Of a stretch of 64,000 nt of DNA, positions 53,450 through 61,820 are shown one piece after another (the stretch's first letter is position 1; every line of letters begins with the position of its first letter). Below the pieces are notes generated by a model that saw only the letters and a program-made list of their open reading frames with translations, searched no databases and was not told the origin of the DNA. Made by a program: the position numbers and the translations under genes. Source of the stretch: an uncultured Gemmatimonadota bacterium (lineage in GTDB: Bacteria > Gemmatimonadota > Gemmatimonadetes > Gemmatimonadales > Gemmatimonadaceae); assembly GCA_903882745.1 (NCBI GenBank), contig CAIRYG010000002.1, positions 219,020-283,019 of the forward strand, read 5' to 3'.

Positions 53450-54606
53450 CAGGGCACCACGGCCGCAACGAGCCGCACGGGAATCCCACCGTTCCGGAAG
53501 GTGAGCACCTCACGAAACTCGAGTCCGACCTGTCGTTCGAGTGCCCGATCGGCAGAGAGCACGCCGATGGTCCATCCGCGACAGCGCTCCCGCGCCACAT
53601 TGCCCAGTTGCGCGTACAAGTTGCGGAGATCGTCGCTCTCGCCCACGCGACCACCGTAGGGCGGGTTCACCAGCAGCAGCCCGGGTCCCTCGGGCACTTC
53701 GATCGACGACAACGCGCGCTGAAATATTCTGACATCGTCCACCACGCCGGCGCGTTCCGCATTCGCGAGGGTGGCTTCGGCGGCGCCGCGATCACGATCA
53801 GAGGCGAGAATCGGCTGTGGTGCATGCGGGATGGCGAGCGCCGCCGCCTTCTCCCGCACCGCCGCTGCCCCGGGACGTTTGCCCGCTTCTGGCCAGTGCT
53901 CACAGCGAAAGGTGCGGCCGAGGCCTGGCGCCATATGCCGCGCAATCAGTGCGCCTTCGATCGGAATCGTCCCCGCCCCGCACATCGCGTCTACGAGTGG
54001 CACAGATCCATCGTAGCCCAGCGCCAGCAACATGGAGGCGGCAAGTGTTTCGCGCATCGGCGCCTTGGCTGTGGCCAACCGGTAGCCGCGACGGTGCAGC
54101 AGCTCCCCTGAACTGTCGGCACTGATGGTGCACACATCGCGCAGGAACCGCACCACGAAGAGCTGGGCGGGTCCGGTATCGCTCTCGTCCGATTCGTCCT
54201 CGTCCGCACTGCTCGCTGCGCGCACGCCCTTCACCCGCGAGGTGATCGCACCCATCACGCGTTCCGCGACGGCATCGGAGTGGTAGAGAATGGACTTCTT
54301 GCAGGTCACGCGCAGGCGCACGGTGTCGCCGGCCGCGACAAACTCCTCCCACATCACCGACTTCGCGAGGCGCTCGAGCTCACTAAATGCGGTCGCGCGG
54401 AACTGTGCCACGCGCACAATCACCCGCGACACACTGCGCAGCCGGAGGTTGCAGCGCAGCAGCGCGCGGTCGTCCGCGGTGAAGGTGACACCGCCCTCGG
54501 TCACTTTGATATCCGACACCGAAAGCTGCGACAACTCGGTCGCGGCAATGTGTTCGAGCCCCGGCGCAACCGAGGCAAAGCATTCGCGACGTGTCGGCGC
54601 GGTCAC
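53449..54606 (-). CDS. THUMP-domain RNA guanine N2-methyltransferase (RlmL/TrmN-like)
   Basis: A 385-residue class I SAM methyltransferase. Residues 1-50 (RRECFASVAPGLEHIAATEL) are the ferredoxin-like start, the THUMP domain spans to about 150, and the Rossmann part has LVDAMCGAGTIPIEGALIARHMAPG with the catalytic NPPYGGRVGE near residue 320. These enzymes methylate N2 of guanosine in 23S rRNA or tRNA. GTG at 54606 overlaps the msrQ stop (GTGA). A longer frame would add 21 residues coded by repeats inside msrQ and is rejected. Confidence 0.88.
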   Translation of the reverse strand: MTAPTRRECFASVAPGLEHIAATELSQLSVSDIKVTEGGVTFTADDRALLRCNLRLRSVSRVIVRVAQFRATAFSELERLAKSVMWEEFVAAGDTVRLRVTCKKSILYHSDAVAERVMGAITSRVKGVRAASSADEDESDESDTGPAQLFVVRFLRDVCTISADSSGELLHRRGYRLATAKAPMRETLAASMLLALGYDGSVPLVDAMCGAGTIPIEGALIARHMAPGLGRTFRCEHWPEAGKRPGAAAVREKAAALAIPHAPQPILASDRDRGAAEATLANAERAGVVDDVRIFQRALSSIEVPEGPGLLLVNPPYGGRVGESDDLRNLYAQLGNVARERCRGWTIGVLSADRALERQVGLEFREVLTFRNGGIPVRLVAAVVP

Positions 54607-55289
54607 GCCGCCGCCGTGTGATTCGCCGCGCGATTCGCCGCGCGATTCGCCGTGCGCTTCACCTGCCACTTCCAGATGCGGAACGCGTAGAGGACCACAA
54701 AGAACGCGGCGAACATCGCGGGTTCTTCAATGTCCTTCTTGACCGACATCCAGTAGTGCACGACGCCGAGGATACCGATTGGATAGACCAGTGTGTGCAA
54801 GCGACTCCAGTTCTTCCCACCGAGACGACGAATCATCGCCTTGGTGGAGGTGACAGTCAGCGGGATCATCAGGACGAGCCCCGCCATACCGATCATGATA
54901 TACGGACGCTTGACCAAGTCCTTGACCAGATCATTCCAGTCGAACTGCACATCAAGGAGTGCGTACGCCACCCAGTGCAGCATGACGTACCCGAACGCGA
55001 ACAGTCCCATCGTGCGGCGATGCTTCGCGAGCCAGTTCCAGCCCAGCACCTGACGCAGCGGCGTTACCGCCACGGTTGCGATCAGAAAGCGGAGCGTCCA
55101 CTCACCAAGGAAGTGTTCCGTCGCCTTGACGGGGTTGCTCCCGAGGACATTGGTGCTCCCGACGACATCCGACAACAGCGCGCCGATGGCCACGAGCGCG
55201 GGGATGCAGGACGCAACGATCAGCCCCACCGGGAACCATGCGGGTTCCCGGAGCGCACGGACGCGCGCGTACAGGTCGCGCCAGTTCAT
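54603..55289 (-). CDS. msrQ: Heme-containing membrane subunit of the MsrPQ methionine sulfoxide reductase
   Basis: A 228-residue membrane protein of the ferric-reductase-like family with six hydrophobic segments. It passes electrons from quinol to MsrP. Heme ligand histidines lie in LAKHRRTMGLFAFGYVMLHW (near 88-106) and in WSRLHTLVYPIGILGVVHYW (about 162-181). The C-terminal tail is an NRAA repeat (12-bp DNA repeat). Its ATG overlaps the micro-ORF's stop and its stop overlaps the methyltransferase start. Confidence 0.93.
   Translation of the reverse strand: MNWRDLYARVRALREPAWFPVGLIVASCIPALVAIGALLSDVVGSTNVLGSNPVKATEHFLGEWTLRFLIATVAVTPLRQVLGWNWLAKHRRTMGLFAFGYVMLHWVAYALLDVQFDWNDLVKDLVKRPYIMIGMAGLVLMIPLTVTSTKAMIRRLGGKNWSRLHTLVYPIGILGVVHYWMSVKKDIEEPAMFAAFFVVLYAFRIWKWQVKRTANRAANRAANHTAAA
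54620..54655 (-). repeat. In-frame 12-bp tandem repeat, 3 copies
   Basis: Unit GATTCGCCGCGC on the plus strand (third copy one base different), coding Ala-Asn-Arg-Ala units in the MsrQ tail. Confidence 0.9.
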
Positions 55290-55375
55290 GCGGAGCGGCC
55301 TGCGGAGCGGCCTGCGGAGCGGCCTGCGGAGCCGCCTGCGGAGCGGACGTCAGCGCTGAGCAACTGCGGCTGCAT
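55286..55375 (-). CDS. 29-codon micro-ORF linking msrP to msrQ
   Basis: Its ATG (55375-55373) overlaps the msrP stop by one base (TGATG) and its TGA overlaps the msrQ ATG by four bases (ATGA). It codes [15 protein letters not shown] followed by Ser-Ala-Gly-Arg units, produced by the 12-bp DNA repeat that fills the msrP-msrQ gap. The peptide has no recognisable domain. Its likeliest role is to carry ribosomes from msrP to msrQ, since no ribosome site lies before msrQ. Changes in repeat number would keep it in frame. Whether the peptide itself does anything cannot be told. Confidence 0.55.
   Translation of the reverse strand: MQPQLLSADVRSAGGSAGRSAGRSAGRSA
55291..55350 (-). repeat. 12-bp tandem repeat, 4 copies plus a partial, between msrP and msrQ
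   Basis: Unit CGGAGCGGCCTG on the plus strand: three perfect copies, one with a single change, one partial. It ends at the base next to the msrQ start codon and lies inside the micro-ORF. Confidence 0.92.
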
Positions 55376-56361
55376 CAGTAGTTCTTTCGGAGATCCATCC
55401 CCGCGTACATCGAGCCAACCTGATCCACGTAGCCGTTGAACATCAACGTCTTGCGGCGACGGAGCTTGTCGAGCCCGGTAAGGCCCAAGCGCCGTTCCGT
55501 GGCCTGGCTCCACCGCGGATGGTCGACCTCTGGATTCACATTCGAGTAAAACCCATACTCCGACGGATTAGCGATATTCCAGGTGTTCCTGGGTTGCTGC
55601 TCCACGAACCGAATGCGCACGATCGACTTGATCCCCTTGAACCCGTACTTCCAAGGGACCACGAGTCGAAGCGGCGCCCCATTCTGATTCGGAAGATCTC
55701 GGCCATAGACCCCCGTGGCGAGCATCGTCAGCGGATTCATGGCTTCGTCGAGCCGGAGCCCCTCCACGTATGGCCAGTCGAGCACCCCGCTCTGTTGCCC
55801 GGGCATCCGCTTGGGATCATACAGCGTGGTGAACTCCACGTACTTGGCCTTGGCCGTTGGCGCCGCACGCTTGATCACATCCGCCAACGGGATGCCGCGC
55901 CACGGAATCACCATCGACCACGCTTCAACGCAGCGATGGCGATAGATGCGATCTTCGATCGCGCTGGGCTTCAGGAAATCTTCCAGCTGATAGTCGCCCG
56001 GCTTCCCCACGAGCCCATCGACCTTCACGGTCCACGGCTTGGGCTTGAAGTTCTTGGCCATCTCAATCGGCTCGTCTTTTCCCGTGCCGAATTCGTAGAA
56101 GTTGTTGTAGCTCGTCACATCCGACCACGGGGTCGGCTTGTCATCGCTTTGCAGGCCGTACGGCTTCCCGACGGCTTGCGGGTCCTGCCGTCCCAGCACC
56201 GCCGCGTGGAGCGCGCGCGGTGACAGCCCGCCCGCGATGGCGCCCAGCCCAACGGCCCCCGCCGCAGCGCCGGCAGCGGCGAGGAAGGTACGACGATTGA
56301 CATACACCCCCTCAGGAGTGAGTTCGGACGAGGGCAGATCGGTGGCGCGACGAATCAGCAT
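55375..56361 (-). CDS. msrP: Periplasmic molybdopterin methionine sulfoxide reductase catalytic subunit
   Basis: A 328-residue protein of the sulfite-oxidase fold that repairs oxidised methionine in envelope proteins. A Tat signal is at [14 protein letters not shown] (22-35), consistent with export after Mo cofactor insertion. The Mo-ligand cysteine is C144 in [11 protein letters not shown], and [13 protein letters not shown] follows. The Mo-MPT binding and dimer segment [15 protein letters not shown] is near 245. It begins a chain of coupled genes. The divergent MscS gene shares a short promoter region containing a TATTAT box at 56,389-56,394. Confidence 0.95.
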   Translation of the reverse strand: MLIRRATDLPSSELTPEGVYVNRRTFLAAAGAAAGAVGLGAIAGGLSPRALHAAVLGRQDPQAVGKPYGLQSDDKPTPWSDVTSYNNFYEFGTGKDEPIEMAKNFKPKPWTVKVDGLVGKPGDYQLEDFLKPSAIEDRIYRHRCVEAWSMVIPWRGIPLADVIKRAAPTAKAKYVEFTTLYDPKRMPGQQSGVLDWPYVEGLRLDEAMNPLTMLATGVYGRDLPNQNGAPLRLVVPWKYGFKGIKSIVRIRFVEQQPRNTWNIANPSEYGFYSNVNPEVDHPRWSQATERRLGLTGLDKLRRRKTLMFNGYVDQVGSMYAGMDLRKNY

Positions 56362-56453
56362 GCGCAGACTCCAGCAGAGGTCAGGTTCTATTATACATAA
56401 GGAGCGTCACAAGTTTCCGCTCCCCCTTGTCACCGACTTTCGCCCCAGCGATC

Positions 56454-57515
56454 ATGCCCGCCTGGCTAGATCACCACGTCTTCGGCAACCCCCTCGCCGG
56501 CTGGCTCCTTGCCACCGGGACTGTGTTGCTCGCGCTCGGCGTCGTGACCCTACTCCGCAGTTCGCTGCTCCGTTGGCTCGAGGCCGTGAGCGCCCGGACC
56601 GAGACGATTCTCGACGATTATCTGATTGTTCTGCTCAAGGCGCTTCGCCCGACCTTCGTCGTGCTGGCCGCCGTGGCTTGGGCCCTCCTCTCGCTGGAAA
56701 TTCCGGCCGGGTGGGTGCTGATCTGCAAGTGGCTGCTCGTGATTTCGCTGGTCATGCAGGCCTTCCGCTGGGTCAACAAAACGGTCGCCTTCTGGGTCGA
56801 TAACTACGAGAAGTCGCACGGCGCCGCGGTGGATCGCGCCGCCGTCATGATCATTACCTTCGGCGTTCGACTGGCCTTCTGGGTCATCATCGGGCTCGAG
56901 ACGCTCCGCTATTTCCACAAGAGTCCCACCACCCTCCTCGCCGGCCTCGGCGTCAGCGGCATTGCCCTCGCGCTCGCCATTCAGAGCGTGCTCGGCGACG
57001 TCCTGGCAGCCCTGTCGATTATGCTCGACAAGCCCTTTGTGGTAGGCGACACGATTGCCGCCGACACCTACGAAGGGGTGGTCGAGAAAATCGGCCTGAA
57101 GAGCGTACGACTGCGCGCCCCAACCGGCGAGCAGCTGATTTTTGGCAATGCCGACCTGATGCGCAGTCGGATGCGGAACCTCACCCGCCGCTCCAGCCGC
57201 CGCGTCACCATTACCCTTTCGATCGCGCCGGGCACGTCGTCCGCCACACTCCAACGTATCCCCGCCATTCTGGCCGAACAGGTGGCGCGCGCGCCGCATG
57301 CCGCGCTGGAACGCGCGCATTTGATCGCCATCACGCCGACGGGCTTCGATTTCGAACTCGTGATGACGATCGACACTGCGGTCGGACCCGCAGCGTTCGA
57401 CGCGCGACAGATGATTCTCTTGGGCGCACTCGCCGAGTTCGAGCGCGAGGGAATCCACCTCGCACATGGCGCGCTGGCGGCCATGGTCCCGCGCGTCGAC
57501 ACTGAAATCCGGTGA
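56454..57515 (+). CDS. MscS-family mechanosensitive channel
   Basis: A 353-residue protein with four or five membrane helices. The pore helix is TTLLAGLGVSGIALALAIQSVLGDVLAALSIMLD (around 160-193), matching the Gly/Ala-rich TM3 of MscS. The beta-domain then has PFVVGDTI and YEGVVEKIGLKSVRLRAPTGEQLIFGNADLM (in part). It would open under membrane tension to release solutes. ATG at 56454 is used; TTG 56427 is in frame but has no ribosome site. Its stop overlaps the next gene's GTG start. Confidence 0.93.
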   Translation: MPAWLDHHVFGNPLAGWLLATGTVLLALGVVTLLRSSLLRWLEAVSARTETILDDYLIVLLKALRPTFVVLAAVAWALLSLEIPAGWVLICKWLLVISLVMQAFRWVNKTVAFWVDNYEKSHGAAVDRAAVMIITFGVRLAFWVIIGLETLRYFHKSPTTLLAGLGVSGIALALAIQSVLGDVLAALSIMLDKPFVVGDTIAADTYEGVVEKIGLKSVRLRAPTGEQLIFGNADLMRSRMRNLTRRSSRRVTITLSIAPGTSSATLQRIPAILAEQVARAPHAALERAHLIAITPTGFDFELVMTIDTAVGPAAFDARQMILLGALAEFEREGIHLAHGALAAMVPRVDTEIR

Positions 57516-59224
57516 GCGAGGCACGACCAATCGCCGCCTCCCGTACCGCGGCGCGGATCGGCTTCGCCGTCGCGACAGCACTCGCGGGGTCGCTGGACCT
57601 CATCCTCAACCCCGCGTCGATCAATCCCGACGGCGTGGCGTACATCGAAGTGGGGCGCGCATTGCTCGCGGGGCAACGCCAAGGGATTGTGGGCTACTGG
57701 AGTCCGCTCTACTCCGCCTTTGTGGCCGGCGTCCTCGCGCTCTTCCGCGCGACGCCCGCCACCGAAGTGGTCATTGCACGGTCGGCGAATCTGATCTGCT
57801 TTTTCGTTGCCGCCTTCGCATTTGAGATGCTGGTCACGGCGTGGCTCGATCGGATCCGCGCCACCGGACGCGTCGCTCACGAATGGCAATGGCGCGTGCC
57901 CGCCTACGCGGTCTTCATCTGGACCTGCGTGCGCAATATCGGCATCGCCGAGATCACGCCGGACCTCGGCGTGGCCGCCGCGGTCTTTGCCGCGACCGCG
58001 CTCGTGCTCAGCGACGCTCCCGGACCGTCCGATAAGTCCGGACCGTCCGGCACGTCCGCTCGGCGCGCGGCGATCCTGGGCCTCGTGCTCGGCATCGGCT
58101 ATCTCAATAAGGCTGTGCTCTTTGTGGTGGCCTTCCCGATTCTGGCGGTGTATGCCTGGCGGTCTGGCGTGCGCCCCGCCGCGCTGGCATGTGCCGTATT
58201 CCTGCTGGTGTGCGCGCCCTGGATCATTCTGCTCTCCAGTGTGAAGGGACGCCCGACCTTCGGCGATGTTGGGCGCCTCAATGTAGTGTGGTACAACACC
58301 AACATCCGGCCGTACCAGCATTGGCAGGGGGACGAAGCAGGACTCGGCACACCGGAGCATCCGACGCGACGCTTGCGGCGTAACCCCGAGGTTTTTGAGT
58401 TCGCGACACCATTCACCGTCAGCTACGCGCCCTGGTATGACGCGTCGTACTGGTACGAAGGCGTCGTGAACAATGTCCCCGTGACGACCATGATCGCGCG
58501 CGCCAATCGCAGCATTCGCGGTACCTCCAAGCATCTCTGGCCACTCGCGATGGGTGTCCTGCTCCTAGTACTGCTGACGCGCACCGTGCCGCGGCCTTCA
58601 TCCGTGTGGCTTCGTGACCTGGCGCCGTTCGCGGTGCCGGGGCTCTTTACCTATGCGATCTACGCTTCGATCGCCCTGTACACGCGCTACGTCGCGGCGG
58701 CCGCCGCGCTGCTCTACCTCGGCGTGTTCTTGGCCTGGGCACTGCACGCCACGGACGCACAGCGTCGCCGAATTCTGTGCGCCTGGTGGGTGGTCGGGGT
58801 GCTGGTCACCGGGCATCTTGCCCGCGAACTGCAGTTCCGCGCGCAGGCCAGCCACGCCGTGACCGGTCGGCATTGGCGCGACGACGACGAGGTGGCGGTC
58901 GCCCAGCAACTGCTCGCCACATATCCCGCGGGAACGCTCGTCGCTGGAATTGGCGCGACGGGGAGCTGGATGTACTGGCCCCATTTCGCCGGATTCCGCA
59001 TGGTGGCCGAATCGCCAAACTACGACGACCTGCATTACTGGGCCGCCTCAGACTCTGCGCGCGCCGATGTGTTGTGCCTGCTGAAACGTGCCGGCGCGCA
59101 GTTCGCCGTGTCGGATAGCGTGCCGGACCGTCGGGGCCCGGAGTGGACACGACTCGGCGCGGGGCGCTATGCTCTGCGGACGCTCGCTGATGCCTGCCCT
59201 CTCGCCACCGTCCCCTCACGATGA
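57512..59224 (+). CDS. Polytopic membrane protein, GT39/GT-C glycosyltransferase-like
   Basis: A 570-residue protein with ten or more hydrophobic segments and a soluble C-terminal domain. The first loop has NPASINPDGVAYIEVGRALL, where DG-Y-E resembles the GT-C acidic loop, followed by GYWSPLYSAFVAG. A 9-bp repeat (58,022-58,057) codes a GPSDKSGPSG loop. The GTG start overlaps the MscS stop (GTGA) and the stop overlaps the methyltransferase ATG (ATGA). Likely sugar transfer to a lipid or protein on the outer leaflet, uncertain. Confidence 0.72.
   Translation: MSEARPIAASRTAARIGFAVATALAGSLDLILNPASINPDGVAYIEVGRALLAGQRQGIVGYWSPLYSAFVAGVLALFRATPATEVVIARSANLICFFVAAFAFEMLVTAWLDRIRATGRVAHEWQWRVPAYAVFIWTCVRNIGIAEITPDLGVAAAVFAATALVLSDAPGPSDKSGPSGTSARRAAILGLVLGIGYLNKAVLFVVAFPILAVYAWRSGVRPAALACAVFLLVCAPWIILLSSVKGRPTFGDVGRLNVVWYNTNIRPYQHWQGDEAGLGTPEHPTRRLRRNPEVFEFATPFTVSYAPWYDASYWYEGVVNNVPVTTMIARANRSIRGTSKHLWPLAMGVLLLVLLTRTVPRPSSVWLRDLAPFAVPGLFTYAIYASIALYTRYVAAAAALLYLGVFLAWALHATDAQRRRILCAWWVVGVLVTGHLARELQFRAQASHAVTGRHWRDDDEVAVAQQLLATYPAGTLVAGIGATGSWMYWPHFAGFRMVAESPNYDDLHYWAASDSARADVLCLLKRAGAQFAVSDSVPDRRGPEWTRLGAGRYALRTLADACPLATVPSR
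58022..58057 (+). repeat. In-frame 9-bp repeat, 4 imperfect copies
   Basis: GGACCGTCC, GATAAGTCC, GGACCGTCC and GGCACGTCC code for a Gly/Asp-Pro/Lys-Ser loop in the membrane protein. Confidence 0.75.
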
Positions 59225-59910
59225 CTGATTCGCTCCGCCGTGAACGCACCGCTCGCGCCGAGCGTACCGGGGGGATTTCTGCGGGCCCCATTTATGACAG
59301 CGTGTGGCATGCGCTGCGCAGCGCCCCTGGGCCCGCGATGCGCGGCCGCGTGCTCGACTTTGGCGCTGGCACTGGAACACTGACGCGGCGCCTCGCGGAA
59401 GAGCCCACAATATCCGAAGTGATTGCCTGTGATCTCGCGCCGGCGGGTGACGCCGCCACTCTCCCGCGGGTGCGTTGGGTCACCACCGACCTGAACGAGC
59501 CGCTGCCCCTCCCCGATGCGTCGGTGGATGTCGTAGCGGCGATCGAAGTGATTGAGCATCTCGAGAATCCCCGCGCCGTGGCACGCGAGTGGCGGCGCGT
59601 GCTCGTGCCAGGCGGCCTGCTCGTGATGTCGACGCCGAACATCGAGTCGTGGCGATCGATGCTTTCGTTTGCCGTGCGCGGTGAGCACGCCGCCTTCCGC
59701 GTGCCCTCGTATCCGTCGCACATCAGCGCACTCGCGGCCGCGGACATTGGTCACGTGCTCCACGAAGCCGGGTTCACAGACATCGCGCTGTCGTACACCA
59801 ACCACGGCCTGCTCCCCGGTGCGCGCGCGAGCTGGCAGGCGCTGTCGTTGGGGCTGTTGGGTGGACGTCGCTTTTCCGACAACGTGCTCGCCGTCGCCCG
59901 CGCGCAGTAA
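59221..59910 (+). CDS. Class I SAM-dependent methyltransferase
   Basis: A 229-residue protein. The SAM-binding motif I is RVLDFGAGTGTLTRRL (about 42-57); LPLPDASVDVVAAIEVIEHLENPRAVAREW is the post-motif stretch typical of UbiE/COQ5-like type 11 methyltransferases (near 95-125, quoted in part). The substrate is unknown. It is coupled to the membrane protein upstream and may act on the same glycolipid. It ends 12 bases before a convergent ABC permease gene. Confidence 0.88.
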   Translation: MTDSLRRERTARAERTGGISAGPIYDSVWHALRSAPGPAMRGRVLDFGAGTGTLTRRLAEEPTISEVIACDLAPAGDAATLPRVRWVTTDLNEPLPLPDASVDVVAAIEVIEHLENPRAVAREWRRVLVPGGLLVMSTPNIESWRSMLSFAVRGEHAAFRVPSYPSHISALAAADIGHVLHEAGFTDIALSYTNHGLLPGARASWQALSLGLLGGRRFSDNVLAVARAQ

Positions 59911-59922
59911 TTGGGGCCGGAG

Positions 59923-61065
59923 CTACTCGATCGTTTTGTGGAAGCGGCGCACGCTAATCGTAAAGAGCAGCACCGCCAGCACGACGAGCGATCCGGTCGG
60001 GCGCCAGAGATCGGCGAAACCCGTGCCCTTGAGCATCAGGCCGCGTAATATTTTTAGATAGTACGTGAGTGGGAGCGCCAATCCAACGAACTGTGCCGGC
60101 AACGGCATGGACATCCGCGGAAAGAGGTACCCCGAGAGCAGGATGTTCGGCAGCATGAAGAAAAATGAGAGCTGCATGGCCTGCGCTTGACTGCGTGCGA
60201 CGGTTGAGATCAAGAGCCCGACGCCAAGACTCGCGATGATAAACGGAATCGTGAGCAGATAGAGCAGCGGAAGACTCCCCACAATCGGCACGCGAAAGAA
60301 CACCCAGCCCATGGTCAGCACCACGGTCATCTGGACGTAGCCGACGATCACGAACGGCACGAGCTTACCAAGCATCAAGCTCGTCTTGCCGATCGGCGTG
60401 ACAATGAGCTGCTCGAGGGTGCCGCGCTCCCGCTCGCGCACAATCGCCGTCGCGGTGATCAGCGTGAGGGTGATGGTAAGTAACACCCCAATCACCCCGG
60501 GCACGATAAACACCGCGCTGCGCTGTGCGGGGTTGTAGAGCGGACGCACCCGCATGTCCAGCGGATTGGCGAGCGACACCCGCTCGGCGATGATTTGCGT
60601 GGCGCGCGCCTGGGCGCCCAACTGTGCACCAGAAATAGCCGCACCCGCCGTTTGCGGATCGGCGGCATCGACGAGCATCTGCACCGTGGCCGTGCGTCCG
60701 GCGGCAACCTCGCGCCCGTATTCCGGCGGAATCACCAGCGCGGCATTCGCCGTTCCCGCATCGAGGGCGCGGCGCGCTGTCGCTCGATCTGCCACCTCGC
60801 CTGCTGGATCAAAGACCCCACTGTTCATGAGCGTCGTCACCAACGCCCGACTCTCGCTCGTGCGCGATTCGTCGAGGACCACCGTCGGGAGGTGGCGCAC
60901 ATCGGTCTGAATCGCGTAGCCGAACAGCAAGAGTTGCGCGGCGGGAAGCACAAGAATCATTCCGAGCGTCAGTCGATCACGCCGGATTTGAATGAACTCC
61001 TTCCACAACATAGGCCAGAAGCGCGAATACCTCAGGCGATCGACGAAGCGCGGAGTGTCGCTCAC
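59923..61065 (-). CDS. ABC-2 type transporter permease (YhhJ/YbhR-like)
   Basis: A 380-residue protein with one N-terminal helix (LTLGMILVLPAAQLLLFGYA, about 30-49), a large periplasmic domain, and five C-terminal helices. The C-terminal half has the ABC2 stretch TAIVRERERGTLEQLIVTPIGKTSLMLGKLVPF (in part). It would export a drug or lipid with the ATPase and HlyD subunits. GTG at 61065 overlaps the ATPase stop (GTGA); the open frame beyond it is inside the ATPase gene and is rejected. Confidence 0.9.
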   Translation of the reverse strand: MSDTPRFVDRLRYSRFWPMLWKEFIQIRRDRLTLGMILVLPAAQLLLFGYAIQTDVRHLPTVVLDESRTSESRALVTTLMNSGVFDPAGEVADRATARRALDAGTANAALVIPPEYGREVAAGRTATVQMLVDAADPQTAGAAISGAQLGAQARATQIIAERVSLANPLDMRVRPLYNPAQRSAVFIVPGVIGVLLTITLTLITATAIVRERERGTLEQLIVTPIGKTSLMLGKLVPFVIVGYVQMTVVLTMGWVFFRVPIVGSLPLLYLLTIPFIIASLGVGLLISTVARSQAQAMQLSFFFMLPNILLSGYLFPRMSMPLPAQFVGLALPLTYYLKILRGLMLKGTGFADLWRPTGSLVVLAVLLFTISVRRFHKTIE

Positions 61066-61820
61066 GCGTGCGCTCCTTCGTCCTTCCGCTGCAAGGCAAT
61101 GAACACGTCTTCGATCGTCGGCTGGCCGAACTGCGTGGTAATCTCGTCTACTGTTCCAAGCCCAATCAGTTTGCCCCGCGACAGGAAGGCCAAGCGCTGA
61201 CAGCGCTCCGCCTCGTCCATGTAATGCGTGGTCACCAGAATGGTCGTGCCACGCGCTGCCAGCGCGTAGATACTGGCCCAAAAATCACGACGTGCCGCGG
61301 GATCAACCCCTGCCGTGGGTTCGTCGAGAAAGAGCATTTCGGGTTCATGCGCCGTCGCGCAGCCCAGCGCGAGCCGCTGCTTCCAGCCACCACTCAACGT
61401 GCCGGCGAGCTGGTTTCGGCGCTCGCCGAGTCCCATCTCGGCAATGTGCTGCTCGAGACGTTCGTCGCGTGCACGCCCATGCAGGCCGTACACGGTCGCG
61501 TAGAAGCGCATGTTCTCGTAGGCGGTCAAATCGTCGTACAGTCCGTAGCGCTGCGACATATAGCCAATGCGCGTGCGGACACGCTCAGCTTCGCGTTCGA
61601 CGTCAAACCCCACGACGGTCGCTCGCCCCTCGGTGGGCGCCATGAGCCCGCAGAGCATACGAATGGTCGTGGTCTTTCCCGAGCCGTTTGGGCCGAGGAG
61701 CCCAAAGACCTCGCCGCGGTTGATCGTGAGATCGAGACGCTCGACCGCGACCAGACTGCCGAAGACTTTGCGTAGCCCCTCAGTGACGACCGTGGGGCCC
61801 TGTGTGGCGGGAGCGGTCAC
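61062..61820 (-). CDS. ABC transporter ATP-binding protein
   Basis: A 252-residue single ATPase domain. Walker A LLGPNGSGKTTTI (about 37-49), Q-loop at YMSQRYGLYDDLT, signature LSGGWKQRLALG, Walker B MLFLDEPTAGVDP and switch H in VTTHYMDEAERC. It is of the YbhF/CcmA type used by ABC-2 exporters. It is tied to the HlyD gene upstream (ATGA) and the permease downstream (GTGA). Confidence 0.94.
   Translation of the reverse strand: MTAPATQGPTVVTEGLRKVFGSLVAVERLDLTINRGEVFGLLGPNGSGKTTTIRMLCGLMAPTEGRATVVGFDVEREAERVRTRIGYMSQRYGLYDDLTAYENMRFYATVYGLHGRARDERLEQHIAEMGLGERRNQLAGTLSGGWKQRLALGCATAHEPEMLFLDEPTAGVDPAARRDFWASIYALAARGTTILVTTHYMDEAERCQRLAFLSRGKLIGLGTVDEITTQFGQPTIEDVFIALQRKDEGAHA

Noticed and set aside
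54606..54669. Longer start for the RlmL-like methyltransferase with a GESR repeat
   Set aside because: The extension is only a second reading of the MsrQ tail repeat; the GTGA junction at 54606 fits the family N-terminus and the operon pattern.
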